In this document: positions 34,281 to 44,190 of the stretch, one piece after another | Numbering within the stretch: position 1 is the first letter of the stretch | Layout of the letters: each line of letters starts with the position of its first letter | Assembly: GCA_031769625.1 (NCBI GenBank) | Contig: JAUIMM010000135.1 | Coordinates: forward strand, 6,933,501 to 6,997,500 | DNA length: 64,000 nt | Direction: 5' to 3' | Source: Taudactylus pleione | Lineage: Eukaryota > Chordata > Amphibia > Anura > Myobatrachidae | The notes under the pieces: model-generated | Told to the model about the DNA's origin: nothing | What the model saw: the letters and a program-made list of their open reading frames with translations, nothing else | Database searches by the model: none | Made by a program: the position numbers and the translations under genes

Positions 34281-34570
34281 AAAATGTGGCGTACAGTTTT
34301 GCGATCTTATGTTTGTGGTTTAAGCGTTAAGTTAAAATGTGGCGTACAGTTTTGCGATCTTATGTTTGTGGTTTAAGCGTTAAGTTAAAATGTGGCATAC
34401 AGTTTTGTGATCTTATGTTTGTGTTTTTTTGCATTAAGCTAAAATGTGGCATACAGTTTTGCGATCTTATGTTTTTGGTTTAAGCGTTAAGCTAAAATGT
34501 GGCGTACAGTTTTGCGATCTTACGTTTGTGTTTTTAGCGTTAAGCTAAAATGTGGCATACAGTTTGCAAA
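34281..34570. repeat. 53-bp tandem repeat, about 5.5 copies, upstream of the transposase
   Basis: AAAATGTGGCGTACAGTTTT recurs at 34281, 34334, 34387, 34441, 34494 and 34547, with GATCTTATGTTTGTGGTTTA in each unit. It lies inside the Harbinger element about 300 bases before the transposase start, where a promoter or protein-binding array could be. Confidence 0.95.
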
Positions 34571-34863
34571 TGACAATGTTAAGCGGACACTACAATTTTC
34601 TTTATAATTGTGATTTTAAAAATACATCATCTGGGTATTGCATGCATTTTTGTACATTTGGCCTGTATTTTTGCCTGTAATTTTGAGTGTTATTTTCTTT
34701 TCACTAACAAAATCGTAGGTTTACTAAAAGATGTCACTGCCCAACCCTGTAAGAATCGCCTTTTTATGCTGAAAAGATAAGTATTTTATTTTGTTTGCAA
34801 AAAACAAATTCTTAACTTCATTGCTTAACTTTTCAGAATGATGTTGGGCGAATTATATTGGCG

Positions 34864-36050
34864 ATGGTCACAGACCCCGACCAACCTGGACATCCTCCTA
34901 GGCTTAGGCCTCGTAGGCGTGCAAAGCCCCAGATATTTCGAACATGTGTCACCCTTTTTGGAATGCTGATGAGGATGATGAGGTGTTAAGGCGTTACCGC
35001 CTACCACCAAAAATTATCCTAGACACTCTTTCATTAATAGAGAGTGATCTTGAAAGGCAAATTACCAATCCAACAGCAATACCACCACTAAAACAGTTTA
35101 TGTCGGTGTTACATTTTTGTGCCTCAGGATCCTTCCAGACCACAGTTGGAATAGTGGCTGGAATTTCACAGTCCTCCTTTTCCCAGATCCTGAGGGGCGT
35201 GATGGATGCGTTATTTAAGCACCTCCATCATTGTATTAATATGCCATTGGATATGGGTTCCCTTATTGTGGTCAAGCAAAATTTTTTCGAAATTGCCGGC
35301 TTCCCACACATCATAAGGGTTGTGGATGGCACTCACATACCACTTCAGCCTCCAGCAGTGCAGGAGGTTATATTTAGGAACCGAAAACACTTTCATTCAA
35401 TGAATGTAATTGTGGTATGTGATGCCTCCCTCCAGATCCTTTCCCTGAATGCCAAGTTCCCAGGAAGTTACATGATTCTTTTGTCATCCGGCAATCAGGG
35501 CTTTGGCATAAATTAAACAGCCTACAAGCTGGTGATGCGTGGCTTCTGGGTAAGTGGTACCCTTAATGTCTTGACGTTACCTTTTTTGTTATATGTTTTT
35601 AATTTTTTTTATGTTTTTTAATTTGCAGGAGACAGTGGTTACCCTTGCACGCCCTGGCTGCTCACTCCTTATTTGGTCCTTACACTAGGGCCACAAAGTC
35701 AATTTAATTCTGCACTTACTGCCACCAGGCAGGTGGTGGAGCGCTGTATCGGCCTTTTAAAAGGCCGATTTAGATGCCTCCACCGCTCTGGTGGCGACCT
35801 AATGTATTTGCCGGCTATGGTTTCCAAAATTGTGGTCCTGTGTGGGATTTTCCATAACATCGCCATAAGGAGTGGTGTTCTAATGCAGCCAGAGGATGCC
35901 TTGCCGGAGGATGGCCCCCCTGAGGTTGGCCCTAGGAGAGTGTCTGGGGGTTCCATACGTGATGATGTAGTTTCTCATTTTTTCAGGTATTTTATTTTCC
36001 TTTTTTTAACATTTGTTTACATTGAGAAGAAGATAAGTTATGTGTATTAA
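34864..36050 (+). pseudogene. PIF/Harbinger DDE transposase (HARBI1-like), two exons, two frameshifts
   Basis: The likely start is ATG at 34864 (Arg/Pro-rich KPQIFRTCVTLFG). A frameshift near 34970-34990 leads to DEDDEVLRRYRLPPK, then FCASGSFQTTVGIVAGISQS. The first catalytic Asp is in IIRVVDGTHIPLQPP (codon 35325), followed by FRNRKHFHSMNVIVVCDA. A one-base loss near 35468 breaks the PGS-x-HDSF block (second Asp, codon 35474). A 79-nt intron (35550-35628, GTAAGT...TTGCAG) separates it from GDSGYPCTPWLLTPYL and ATRQVVERCIGLLKGRFRC (Glu codon 35739). The enzyme would cut and paste elements with 3-bp duplications. All three acidic residues survive but the frame does not. The C-terminus after DDVVSHFF is uncertain. 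Confidence 0.9.
35550..35628 (+). other. Intron of the Harbinger transposase gene
   Basis: Starts GTAAGTGGTACCC, has a T-rich tract and ends TTTGCAG. Removal joins G|GA to give the expected GDSGYP block. It falls between the second Asp and the Glu of the catalytic triad. Confidence 0.8.
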
Positions 36051-36800
36051 ATATCCTATGTTTTGAATTGTAAACTGTTTCTTTTCTTGTTTCTTCCCAA
36101 ACCAAACAACAACCTGCTTACTTCCTGAAATTGATCGACTGTGACAATAATGACTCACAAATTAACTTAACACCTGGACAAATGTGTTTTTATCCTGAAT
36201 TTGGACAACATGTTGGCATGCACCATCTTCAACCAGTTCTTGATTTTGTGTTTATTAAATTTGTGTGTTTATTTCTTGTTTTTGGTGATAATGTGTATTA
36301 AACATTTTAGAATTTTTATTGTTTTCTTTTTTTTAAATGAAATTACACCAAAAACCTTTAACAAACAGACAGTACCTTTGAAATTAGTTTCCTTTATTTA
36401 TTTATTTTTTGTTTGTTTATGGTCTTTTTCTCCTAACAATTAATAACATGTTTGCATAGTTTGGCCAACCTTTTTTCTTCTTTATTTTCCCATTTTGGGA
36501 GTAGCATTTTTTGTAATTTTAAAAAACAATAACTACATAAGGGTATTCTAGCGAACCATTATGGAGTTAATGTCAATTAACCACATTTTTGGATTTTCAA
36601 GTTATGTCTTCAATTCCCGGGAAACCACTCAGATTGTGTGTTATGTGTTTATTTATTTTTTTATTTTAAAAATTTTAGTCTGGAACATTGTTGGCATTTT
36701 CATAAGCAAAATCAAAAACAAAAAAACACATGCAAACAAATTGATTGTCCTTTGTAGCTAATGTTTGAGGCAATAAAACAGATTTTTTGAATTTAACAAA
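36051..36800. other. AT-rich spacer in the Harbinger element
   Basis: Non-coding by inspection. The convergent ends of the transposase (+) and the third gene (-) meet here. Several T-rich runs; no repeat recognised. Confidence 0.5.
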
Positions 36801-36801
36801 T

Positions 36802-36807
36802 TTTATT
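36802..36807 (-). terminator. Poly(A) signal of the second minus-strand gene
   Basis: AATAAA on the minus strand about 35 bases after the stop codon at 36842, a suitable distance for a short 3' UTR. Confidence 0.55.
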
Positions 36808-36841
36808 CACAAAAACAAGACAAAATAAAATATTAATGGCG

Positions 36842-38247
36842 CTATAACGCTACCAAATGGTCCATGGCCACAAGAAGCTGCACCAAATGCCCCCACATAT
36901 TTAGGATTTGACCCAAAATCATCTGATCCCGCATCCTTGGGTCTGTTAAAAGAGAAATCTGTGTATTAATATCATTTTTTGTTTTGGTTTAAAATTTAAA
37001 AAAAACAACAGTATGATTTACCATGAAAATTAGTTAACATACCATGCTAAATTTTAGACCAAAATATAGTGGTTACATGAACTCACCTAAATTACCTATT
37101 GGCCCAAAAATCCCCCCCCAAAAAAACAAGAACATGAGAATAGTGGGTTGAACAATCACTTTGGCATCTGAAATAATCCTTACACAATTTGTCTTTTGAT
37201 TTTATACAACAAATTTAAAAAATCCACATGAAACTTGTATTTGGCTCTTGCATATGTGGTAATGAAAAATTTAATTTGGTAAAGAATAATGTAGAAAACC
37301 CACTAAAATGTAAACAAAAATTAAAATTTAAAAAATTGTTGTACAACACAAATAAAATTTTTTTAAAAAATGAAAGACATTGTAAGGTTAAAAATACCCC
37401 CAAAAAAGGATGATTTAACATAAAATAAATAATAGAAATGTACAAATTTGGAATGGCCTCAGATTGTATTCAGGGATACCACAGTATATGCATATAGGGC
37501 ACCTTTTCACAAATTAATTGCACACATGTAAAACAAATTACCTGCAGCATCAGGGACAGGTTGGCCAAGATCCTCATCCTCCGACAAAGTGGGCCAGTGG
37601 ATGGAGGAATAAGGAGGGGTAATTTGTGGTGGGGATAAAAGGGAGGGAGTAGAAGAAAGAGTGGGTCATTCAGGGGAGGAGTGGGCAGGGGAAGAGATGG
37701 TGTGAATTGGGGAGAGGGGTCGGGCAGGCCTCCGACTATGTCTCTGGATCCGCTCCTGACCTAAATGACGTATAGTTTGGAATATTAGCAAATATGTATT
37801 CCCAAAAACATTTTAAATATAAAACATTAACCCAAAATAAAATAAAAAATAAAATAAGACAACATTAACAAGGTCTCATTTAGAAAAATAAAAACGCATA
37901 CTGCACACATGCACATGCATTAATGCAATTTACATTAGCAAAGACAAAAATTAAAAACAGATTGACATAGTTATATAAACATTCAAATATCCACTTACGC
38001 CGACGGATCCGCATCTGAAGATGCGCAAGCAGGTGTGGGGACCTGCGCCGCAAATCGGACCACCAGCGCGCCAAATGCCCGGTGGTCCACTGATACCCCA
38101 TAGTACGCAGCCTCCGCCGCATCTCCGCGTACACCCGTTGCTTGAGCATGTTCGTGACGGGGGCGGCCTATCCGTTATACGGCGATCTATAATTTCTTTG
38201 AGCACCAGCAGCTCACGCCGTGTAAAAGCACAAATCAGTTTTAACAC
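36842..38247 (-). pseudogene. Third Harbinger gene: small Trp/Arg-rich putative DNA-binding protein, three exons, slightly damaged
   Basis: Exons (minus strand): about 38247-37999, 37760-37542, 36942-36842. Donors are GTAAGT and GTAATT, acceptors TTTAG and AACAG, and phases fit (C|GT, G|AC). Exon 1 reads AFTRRELLVLKEIIDRRITD, then after a one-base slip in a C run MLKQRVYAEMRRRLRTMGYQ, GHLARWWSDLRRRSP and HLLAHLQMRIRR: a Trp/Arg-rich helical domain resembling a Myb/SANT or trihelix fold. Exon 2 is Ser/Pro-rich with one in-frame TGA and ends WPTLSEDEDLGQPVPDAA. Exon 3 is a hydrophobic helix, RMRDQMILGQILNMWGHLVQ, ending VAL. About 190 residues in all. The true start is unclear (no ATG before the domain). 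It differs from the other Myb-like protein of the element. Confidence 0.6.
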
Positions 38248-38280
38248 AAATCAGTTTTATTACAGGGACCCCTAAATTTT

Positions 38281-38760
38281 GATTGGCTAATGTACTTTCA
38301 TAAATAACATGAACACTTCTATTGGTTAATGTGTGAGTCATGTGAACAACCCATAAAAATATATTGTGACTTTGGATTGGCTTGCTGCATTTTGATGCGT
38401 TAGCAACAATCCGGAAAAAAAAATAAAACATTTTCAATATTATAAACCAAAATAAAAACAAACAAAAAAACAAACAAACAGCCTTTGGATTTAAAATAAA
38501 CAACAAGTTTGTCCTTAAAAGCGGACGGAATCTACGGAACAAATTGAACACAAAACAAACAATAAAGTTTATTGACATTCAAAAACCAACAAAATTGAAA
38601 ACATTCGACCAACAATTAAGTAAATTAAGGTAATTATTGGCTCCAATCGATTCACGGATGTTTGCCGAACGAGAAACAAGGCAATCGACAAATGACAGGC
38701 CTACTTCCGGTAGTACTTGTGCGGGCGAACACATCAACAAAAAACGAATAGAGCGCTTGC
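38281..38760. other. Right subterminal part of the Harbinger element
   Basis: AT-rich sequence with no coding support, followed by the GC-richer right end (38640-38916) containing GGACGCTCGTTAGC and GTGCGAGCGCTTGG phrases like those in the short family members. Confidence 0.5.
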
Positions 38761-39052
38761 TGTTTCGGACGCTCGTTAGCTAGAGGAGGGGTTGGGGAAA
38801 TATGGGGCGGAAGACTCGCTACGAGCTACCACACGTGCGAGCGCTTGGTTTGACATTTGGACAGTCGTACCTACTGCGGGCGAACACAGTTTTGCTTCCG
38901 GCTCTGAATCAGGCCCTATGATCCATAGGAAGTTCAGAACATGTGACCCAAATAGAATCAGGTTTGGAATAATAAGCAATCAAGTAATCCAACAACCTGA
39001 CGACACCTAAGAAACAGATGATCACTTTAACTCTCTGCATACTGCATGTGAT

Positions 39053-39222
39053 GCAGTTTCCCTATAGATTGTAAGCTTGCGAGCAGGGCCCTCTTACCCT
39101 TATGTATGTCATGTATGTATGTCTTTTACAACCCAGTATAATGTTAATCTTGATTCAAATTGTAAAGCGCAACTGAATTTGCTGCGCTATATAAGAAATT
39201 GTTAATAAATAAATAAATAAAT
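39053..39222 (+). mobile_element. L2-type LINE 3' tail inserted in the LTR
   Basis: TAGATTGTAAGCTTGCGAGC through GCAGGGCCCTCTTACC to GCGCTATATAAGAAATTGTT and an (AATA)n tail, the typical 3' end of L2-like LINEs in amphibians. TGTGATG occurs on both sides (about 39049 and 39221), suggesting a short target duplication. Confidence 0.7.
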
Positions 39223-39411
39223 GTGATGAACACCAGCAACCAGGATAGATCCTCCAACAACCACAATGGAACTTTGGCAAGTGTAGTTTATCTTTATGTA
39301 CTGAAATAGTCAAAGTCCTGACACCTGCACACTCTCCTCCATTACGTCAACCTCAATGTCAATCAAATCAACCAAGCCTCATCAAACCCACAGAAATATT
39401 AATGCTATTAA

Positions 39412-40790
39412 TTGTCAACAACTAGCCACCTCTCTGCAACAACTAATCTCACCAAGTTCACTTATCCCGAGACTGCTGTATCACACCTGAACCAGACCCT
39501 AGAACTAGCCCTTGATGAAGTAGCTCCAGCTACCCATCACACTCCACGTAGAATTAGACATCAACCGTGGCATTCCAAATTGTCAAGAAAAGATATCCTA
39601 GCACTTATATATCACACTGGTAACTTAGTCTAAAGATACCTGCAGCGGTATGAAAATGGGGAACAAATTGCAACCCCGCAAGCACTACAACAGAAATAAA
39701 TTTACATTTAAATTTAGCGGTGACAATATTACAAGATTTATTCATTAACTAGCAAGTGTGTCAAAACGCTTTTTTTTTCTCTTCATTTGGAACTTTTCCA
39801 TACAGGAACTATCATCTTGTGATCTCAACCCAGCACAATTAGTATCATCATTCCACACCAGCTAGTCATTACATTATTCATTCATCTATGCTTGGTTTTT
39901 ATATATTATTTTTATTTAATATTTTTTATTTTTATTTATATTGCTGACTATGTATTTTTATTGTTGATATATGTTTGATTGATTCCTCCAGATGTACTAT
40001 CCCTATTTTTCACCAATTTTTTGAGAATTTATTAAATTCATCTATTTATTATCCATTTCTATTGTATACCAGCGCGGTGTGTGTAAATTTATTCCAAATT
40101 GACAAGACACCTACAAAAACTCTCACGTAAGGTAGAACGTCAGTGGGTAAATCTTGTCCTCCAAGTGACTTCCTCACATATAAGACTATCTACCACTCTT
40201 ATCATAATGCACTAGATAATGCCAAACAAACATGTTTCCTTGTCATCTCTTTCCAAGCCACTATCCCCAAGTGACTTTTTAATACATTTAAATCACTTCT
40301 TGCCCCTCCCTCACCCAACACACCTGCTACTATCAGTGCACAAGATCTTGAAATGGCATGCTCTTCCCCCGCCAGTGACCTGTTCAATTCCTTCCCTAAA
40401 CCTACTGGCACATTCTCTTCATTTGAACCCACTAATGAAGATGAAGTATCTACACTGTTCTCATCCCCCTACTCTACTACCTCTCCACTTGATCCTATAC
40501 CCTCACATATCAGTAAAGCTATATTTCCTGTGCTCATCCCACCCTTAACTAAAATCTGTAATCTCTCCTTTTCTACTGGTACCTTTCCATCACTGTTCAA
40601 GCATGCAGTGATCACTCCAATTACTCACTTCTAATTCTTCTAGATCTCTCTGCTGCCTTCGACACTGTTGACCACTCTCTTCTCATACAAACACTACAAT
40701 CCCTAGGTCTTCAAGACACAGCCCTTTCTTGGTTCTCATCCTACCTATCTAATTGCTCTTTCACTGTTCGCTTTTCAGATTGTGGTGTGA
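39412..40790 (+). pseudogene. L2 LINE ORF2 remnants (linker and reverse transcriptase start)
   Basis: Pieces seen: LNQTLELALDEVAPATHHTP then PWHSKLSRK (before the first insertion); FNTFKSLLAPPSP, TNEDEVSTLFSS, PLDPIPSHISKA and [20 protein letters not shown] (40200-40620); then [20 protein letters not shown] and [10 protein letters not shown] (40640-40760), the [12 protein letters not shown] block of L2/CR1 reverse transcriptases. Several frame changes and the deletion at about 40632 make it inactive. The enzyme would reverse-transcribe LINE RNA at a nick in the chromosome. Confidence 0.85.
39589..40090. mobile_element. 502-bp insertion with 17-bp target duplication
   Basis: ATTCCAAATTGTCAAGA (39572-39588) recurs with one mismatch at 40091-40107, and the LINE reading continues on the far side. 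The insert is AT-rich, non-coding, and ends CCAGCGCGGTGTGTGTAAAT. The long duplication indicates a retroposon; class unknown. Confidence 0.75.
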
Positions 40791-40799
40791 GGGGCAAGG

Positions 40800-41190
40800 G
40801 CTGGTAGGAGATGTAATTCTCCCAGAGCCCATTTTGGGGGGCACACTGGCAGTGAGGGTCACAAACACATACACACACACTCATACACGCTTACAAACAC
40901 CACACACACTGACATACTCACCCCGCTGCAGAAGAGATGGCTCACGAAGCTGGATGCAGAAGACAGTGCTGCCAAAGGTAAGTAATTATGGACTAATTAA
41001 GTTAATTGTCAACTTCCAATTGCTTAATTAGTCCAAGGGGGGGATGCCACCGTTGTGCCAGAGCAAGTTCCACTGATTTTTCCTAAAATTAAAGTTTTTA
41101 GGAAAAATAACGCTTGCTCTGGAGGTGCATGAAAAAAAAACTCCTGGCGCGCACAAGAAAAAAAACGCACCTAATTGAATATGCCCCATA
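40800..41190. repeat. Foldback stretch in the LINE
   Basis: Two inverted pairs: GGACTAATTAAG...CTTAATTAGTCC (about 40990-41036) and CCAGAGCAAG...TTTTCCTAAAA / TTTAGGAAAA...CTTGCTCTGG (41056-41122). It includes a CACACA-rich patch at 40865-40915. Probably a DNA-transposon derivative; ends not defined. Confidence 0.5.
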
Positions 41191-41372
41191 GTCTTTTCGT
41201 TCACATCCTCCTGACCTTCGGCCAACTTTCCAGTGTGACTGGATCATACAGCTCACCAAGAACCTCTGCAATCGGGCTGGACCAATTTGCATTATGTAGC
41301 ATCTATCCTTGTGTATCAACACCTATTTCCCTATAGATTTTAAGCTTGTGAGCAGGGTCCTCTTACCTTCAT

Positions 41373-41787
41373 ATATGAATATATAAAAGGTAGCGGGTCA
41401 AACCATGATGATCCCATCTTTTTGTTGAATATATCTGGTCCTAAAATATCGGCACACTATTTGAGTTTTCTTTCACTAAATTGCTACATCATTTGCTACA
41501 TAGAGATTGTTACCATAATTTCTGGAACTCTTTGGATACAATTTGCTACAGATACTATTTTGAACTGAACATATGCCAGCCTCTTACTTTAAACAGCTTA
41601 AACCCTTCAGTGTATTTACATGAATAGGTTGTGATTTTTGATTTTTCATGTTTTTAAATGTGGGAAATTTACATGCCATTTTACAAAATATGTTTATTTG
41701 ATCTATTTATAAATATAAAATAAAAATAGATTGTTTCTCCTATTTTTGAATGACCCAAGGGCTACTCATTTTTATGTGATCTATATT
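41373..41787. mobile_element. 415-bp insertion with 14-bp target duplication
   Basis: CCTCTTACCTTCAT at 41359-41372 and 41788-41801 bounds the insert and restores the LINE tail when collapsed. No coding capacity. Confidence 0.8.
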
Positions 41788-42435
41788 CCTCTTACCTTCA
41801 TGTCTGTCTCTTTCAAATTGTAAAGCGCAACAGAATATGCTGCACTATATAAGAAACTATTAATAAATAAAATAAATAAATAAGGTGTAGCTGCAGAATA
41901 GCAGGTCCTTTCTATGTGGCTGGTAGCAATAGCAAAGCAAGACACTGTTGAATACGTAAATCCAACTACAACAATTAGTACAAAACATTGGCAAAGATAA
42001 AAATAGATCTCAGCAGGGCAGATAAGTACATGCAACACTGTGAACTTTCAGCATAACTATGGTCTTGATTCATTATGGATAGCAACTGCGATCGTATAGC
42101 ACAACTAGGGCATAACTTACATTTATGTTAGTACCGGCTTCAAATGATGATATTGGGGGAGATATACTAAGCCTGGGAGAGAGATAAAGTGGAGAGAGAT
42201 AAAGTATCAACCCAGGGGCGTATTTATAATGGGTGCAGGGTGTGCGGTGGAGGGGACCGCACAGCACACCCTGCACCCATATTATACTTACCTCTCCATA
42301 GGGCTGGATTAAGAGGGGGCGACAGGGGCGGTCGTCCTGGGGCCCCCACATGGGTACTGTTTTAGTGTCTGTATGTATGCATGTATGTGTTTTTGTTTAT
42401 GTATGTGTTATGGTGTATATTGTATGTATGTATTA

Positions 42436-42754
42436 AGGGGCCTATCCATTAGGCAACCAGAAAAACTGAACGACTAGCATTCAGTCCTTCAGGTCGTCTA
42501 GATGCGGTGCCCGCACCGAACGGCGTTCACTGCGGGCAGGAGACCAACCTCCCATCTGCAAACATGTGGTACCTGATGATCATTGTCAGGTTGACGAGCA
42601 TGTTCTACAGACAGTCGGCGTCGGCAAGGACCCAGTGTGCACGCGCATCGCTGGTCCTTGCCGGCTATCCATTAGACGACTTTCTGAACGTTCCAACCAA
42701 AACCTCCTGGTTTTGGTTGGATTGTTCAAACAGTCGTCTAATGGATAAGCCCCT
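42436..42754. mobile_element. MITE D (Harbinger type), inside C
   Basis: Ends AGGGGCCTATCCATTAG and CTAATGGATAAGCCCCT, one mismatch from a perfect inverted repeat. TTA target duplication at 42433-42435 and 42755-42757. No coding capacity. Confidence 0.85.
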
Positions 42755-42822
42755 TTAGTGTGTACTGTATATGTGTGTTAGTGTGTATGTATGTTAGTGT
42801 GAATGTATGTGTTAGTGTGTGT

Positions 42823-43187
42823 CAGGGGTGTATCTATACTGGGTGCAAGGTGTGCGGTCCAGTGGGGCCCCACACCGCACACCCTGCACCCATAGCATAC
42901 TTACCTCTCCAGAGTCCCATGGGGGTTTGGCACTCTAAAAATAACTGGAAAATGGCCACCGTGGGAATTTTCCCATCGTCTGCGCATGCGCAGTACAGGG
43001 AAAATGGCTGCCATGGCCATTTTCCTGGTGACCTGTGCATACTCTATAGACTCTGGGTGCACTCTACTGCCAAGAGTCTATAACTCTGGTGCTGGCTGCG
43101 CACAGCTCAGTGCACTGCTGGCTGCCGTACAGAGAGGAGGGGACCCGAGACTGCACATGGGCCACCTCCTCTCTACAAATGCCTCTG
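42823..43187. mobile_element. MITE B copy 2, inside C
   Basis: CAGGGGTGTATCTATACTGG to CTACAAATGCCTCTG, body matching copies at 42213 and 51308 (AAAATGGCCACCGTGGGAAT, GCGCATGCGCAGTACAGGGA). Flanked by GTGTGTGT on both sides, in simple sequence, so the duplication is only suggestive. Confidence 0.7.
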
Positions 43188-43771
43188 GTGTGTGTATACC
43201 GTTTATGTGTGGTGTGTGGGGGGAGGGAGGGGGGGCGGGTAGGCTCTGTGTAGCTTGCAGGGGGTCCCCACAACTTAGTTGCCCTGGGGCCCCCACAAGC
43301 CTTAATCCAGCCCTGCCTCCCCAGAGTCCCACATTCCCTGTACCATTGCCTTTTTCGCGGTGACCTGCGCATGTGCTTTAGACTCTGGGCACACTCTAGT
43401 GAGACTGCTCACGGGCCCCCTCCTCTCTAGAAATGCTCCTTTACCAACCAATCAGCTCCTAACTGTCATTTATCAAACACAGGCCCTTAGGTGACAGTTG
43501 GGAGTTGATTGGTTGGTGCTTTATCTCTCTCTCCACTTTATCACTCTCCAAGGCTTAGTACATCTCCCCCATAGTGTGCCCATTTGAATACTCATACCAT
43601 GATTATCTCCATCTGACATGCACAAAGGTGCTCAGTCTCCCTCCTTTGCAGAAAATTTTTTTTTGTCATTTTACTGCAAAACACTAGCCCATACTTACCT
43701 TGTCCCTATGAATTTGCAATCACCATTATCCCTCTGTCACTGTGTAGCTCATACAGTACATCCTGGCAGTG

Positions 43772-44190
43772 GGTTGGGAATGGGATCCTGGTGGTCGGGA
43801 TGTTGCCGGTCAGAATACCAACAGCGGCATCTCTACAGTCAGAATCCCGATACTACAATGTAAGCTACCTACTGCTAACCTTTACCCCTAACCCTTTCTC
43901 CCCGGTGCCTAACCCTAACCTCCCTTCCTAGTGCCTAAACCTATCCTCTCCCCTCCCTTCCCGCACTGTAAACCAAACCTTACCCCTTAGTACCTAATCC
44001 TATCCCTCCCCTAGTGCATAATCCTATCCCCTAACCGTAAAACCTAGCCATCCCCTAACTCCCAATACTTACCTTTGTGATGCCGGCGGTCGGGATACTG
44101 GAGCCGGGATCCTATGCTGTCGGGATTCCGGCATCTGTATTATGACCGTCAGCATATCGTACGCTGGGATGCTGACTACATCCCCTGGCA
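43772..44190. mobile_element. CCCTAA-rich MITE, copy at 43.8 kb
   Basis: Left GGTCGGGATGTTGCCGGTCA, right TGCCGGCGGTCGGGATACTG and GTCGGGATTCCGGC in inverted orientation. Between them lie CCTAACCCTAACCTCCC-like units (43880-44060). Confidence 0.7.

Larger units (their letters stand above)
31353..38916. mobile_element. 7.56-kb PIF/Harbinger element with three genes
   Basis: Termini are complementary: left GGACCTGATTCAGAGCCGGA, right CCGGCTCTGAATCAGGCCC. It contains a DDE transposase (+, 34864-36050), a four-exon Myb/SANT-like gene (-, 32427-33651) and a second small putative DNA-binding gene (-, 36842-38247). It sits in an LTR whose uninterrupted copy (21236-21258) shows the empty site. The usual 3-bp duplication is not clear here: the left flank reads CTGT and the right flank TATGA. 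The family includes five shorter elements in this window. Confidence 0.85.
30895..39323 (-). mobile_element. Truncated LTR, second copy, interrupted by Harbinger and L2 insertions
   Basis: On the minus strand, 39323 downwards begins TGTCAGGACTTTGACTATTT, matching the start of the solo LTR at 21025. It continues across 38917-39050 (TTCAGAACATGTGACCC, minus strand) and 31350-30900 (degenerate GGGCTCAACCCTGC units). The far end of the LTR is missing near 30895. The Harbinger element at 31353-38916 and an L2 tail at about 39053-39222 sit inside it. Confidence 0.75.
39400..41880 (+). mobile_element. L2-type LINE, truncated and interrupted
   Basis: Coding remains at 39412-39588 and 40108-40790, 3' sequence at about 41200-41880 ending TATATAAGAAACTATTAATA plus (AAATA)n. 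A 502-bp insertion (39589-40090), a foldback stretch (about 40800-41190) and a 415-bp insertion (41373-41787) interrupt it. The part between the thumb-proximal region and the start of the RT core is deleted at about 40632. Confidence 0.8.
42299..43315. mobile_element. MITE C (hAT type), inside B
   Basis: Starts TAGGGCTGGATTAAG and ends CTTAATCCAGCCCTG. Target duplication CCTCTCCA (42291-42298) / CCTCCCCA (43316-43323), one mismatch in 8 bp. Interior includes GGGGCCCCCAC and GTATGTATG-rich filler that received two further insertions. Confidence 0.8.
42213..43441. mobile_element. MITE B copy 1 (hAT type), inside A
   Basis: Starts CAGGGGCGTATTTATAATGG, ends CTAGAAATGCTCCTT. Target duplication TATCAACC (42205-42212) / TACCAACC (43442-43449), one mismatch in 8 bp. 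The body matches the uninterrupted copy at 51308-51653. Confidence 0.8.
42155..43570. mobile_element. MITE A: outermost of a five-element nest
   Basis: Ends GGGGGAGATATACTAAGCC and GGCTTAGTACATCTCCCCC. The inner arms AGAGAGATAAAGTGGAGAGA and TCTCTCTCTCCACTTTATC are complementary, as are CCAACCAATCAGCTCCTAAC and its partner near 43500. The body is split by MITE B after 42212. Confidence 0.8.

Noticed and set aside
42760..43372. Several 70-125 codon frames on both strands
   Set aside because: Inside nested MITEs with no conserved motif; GC-rich non-coding repeats.
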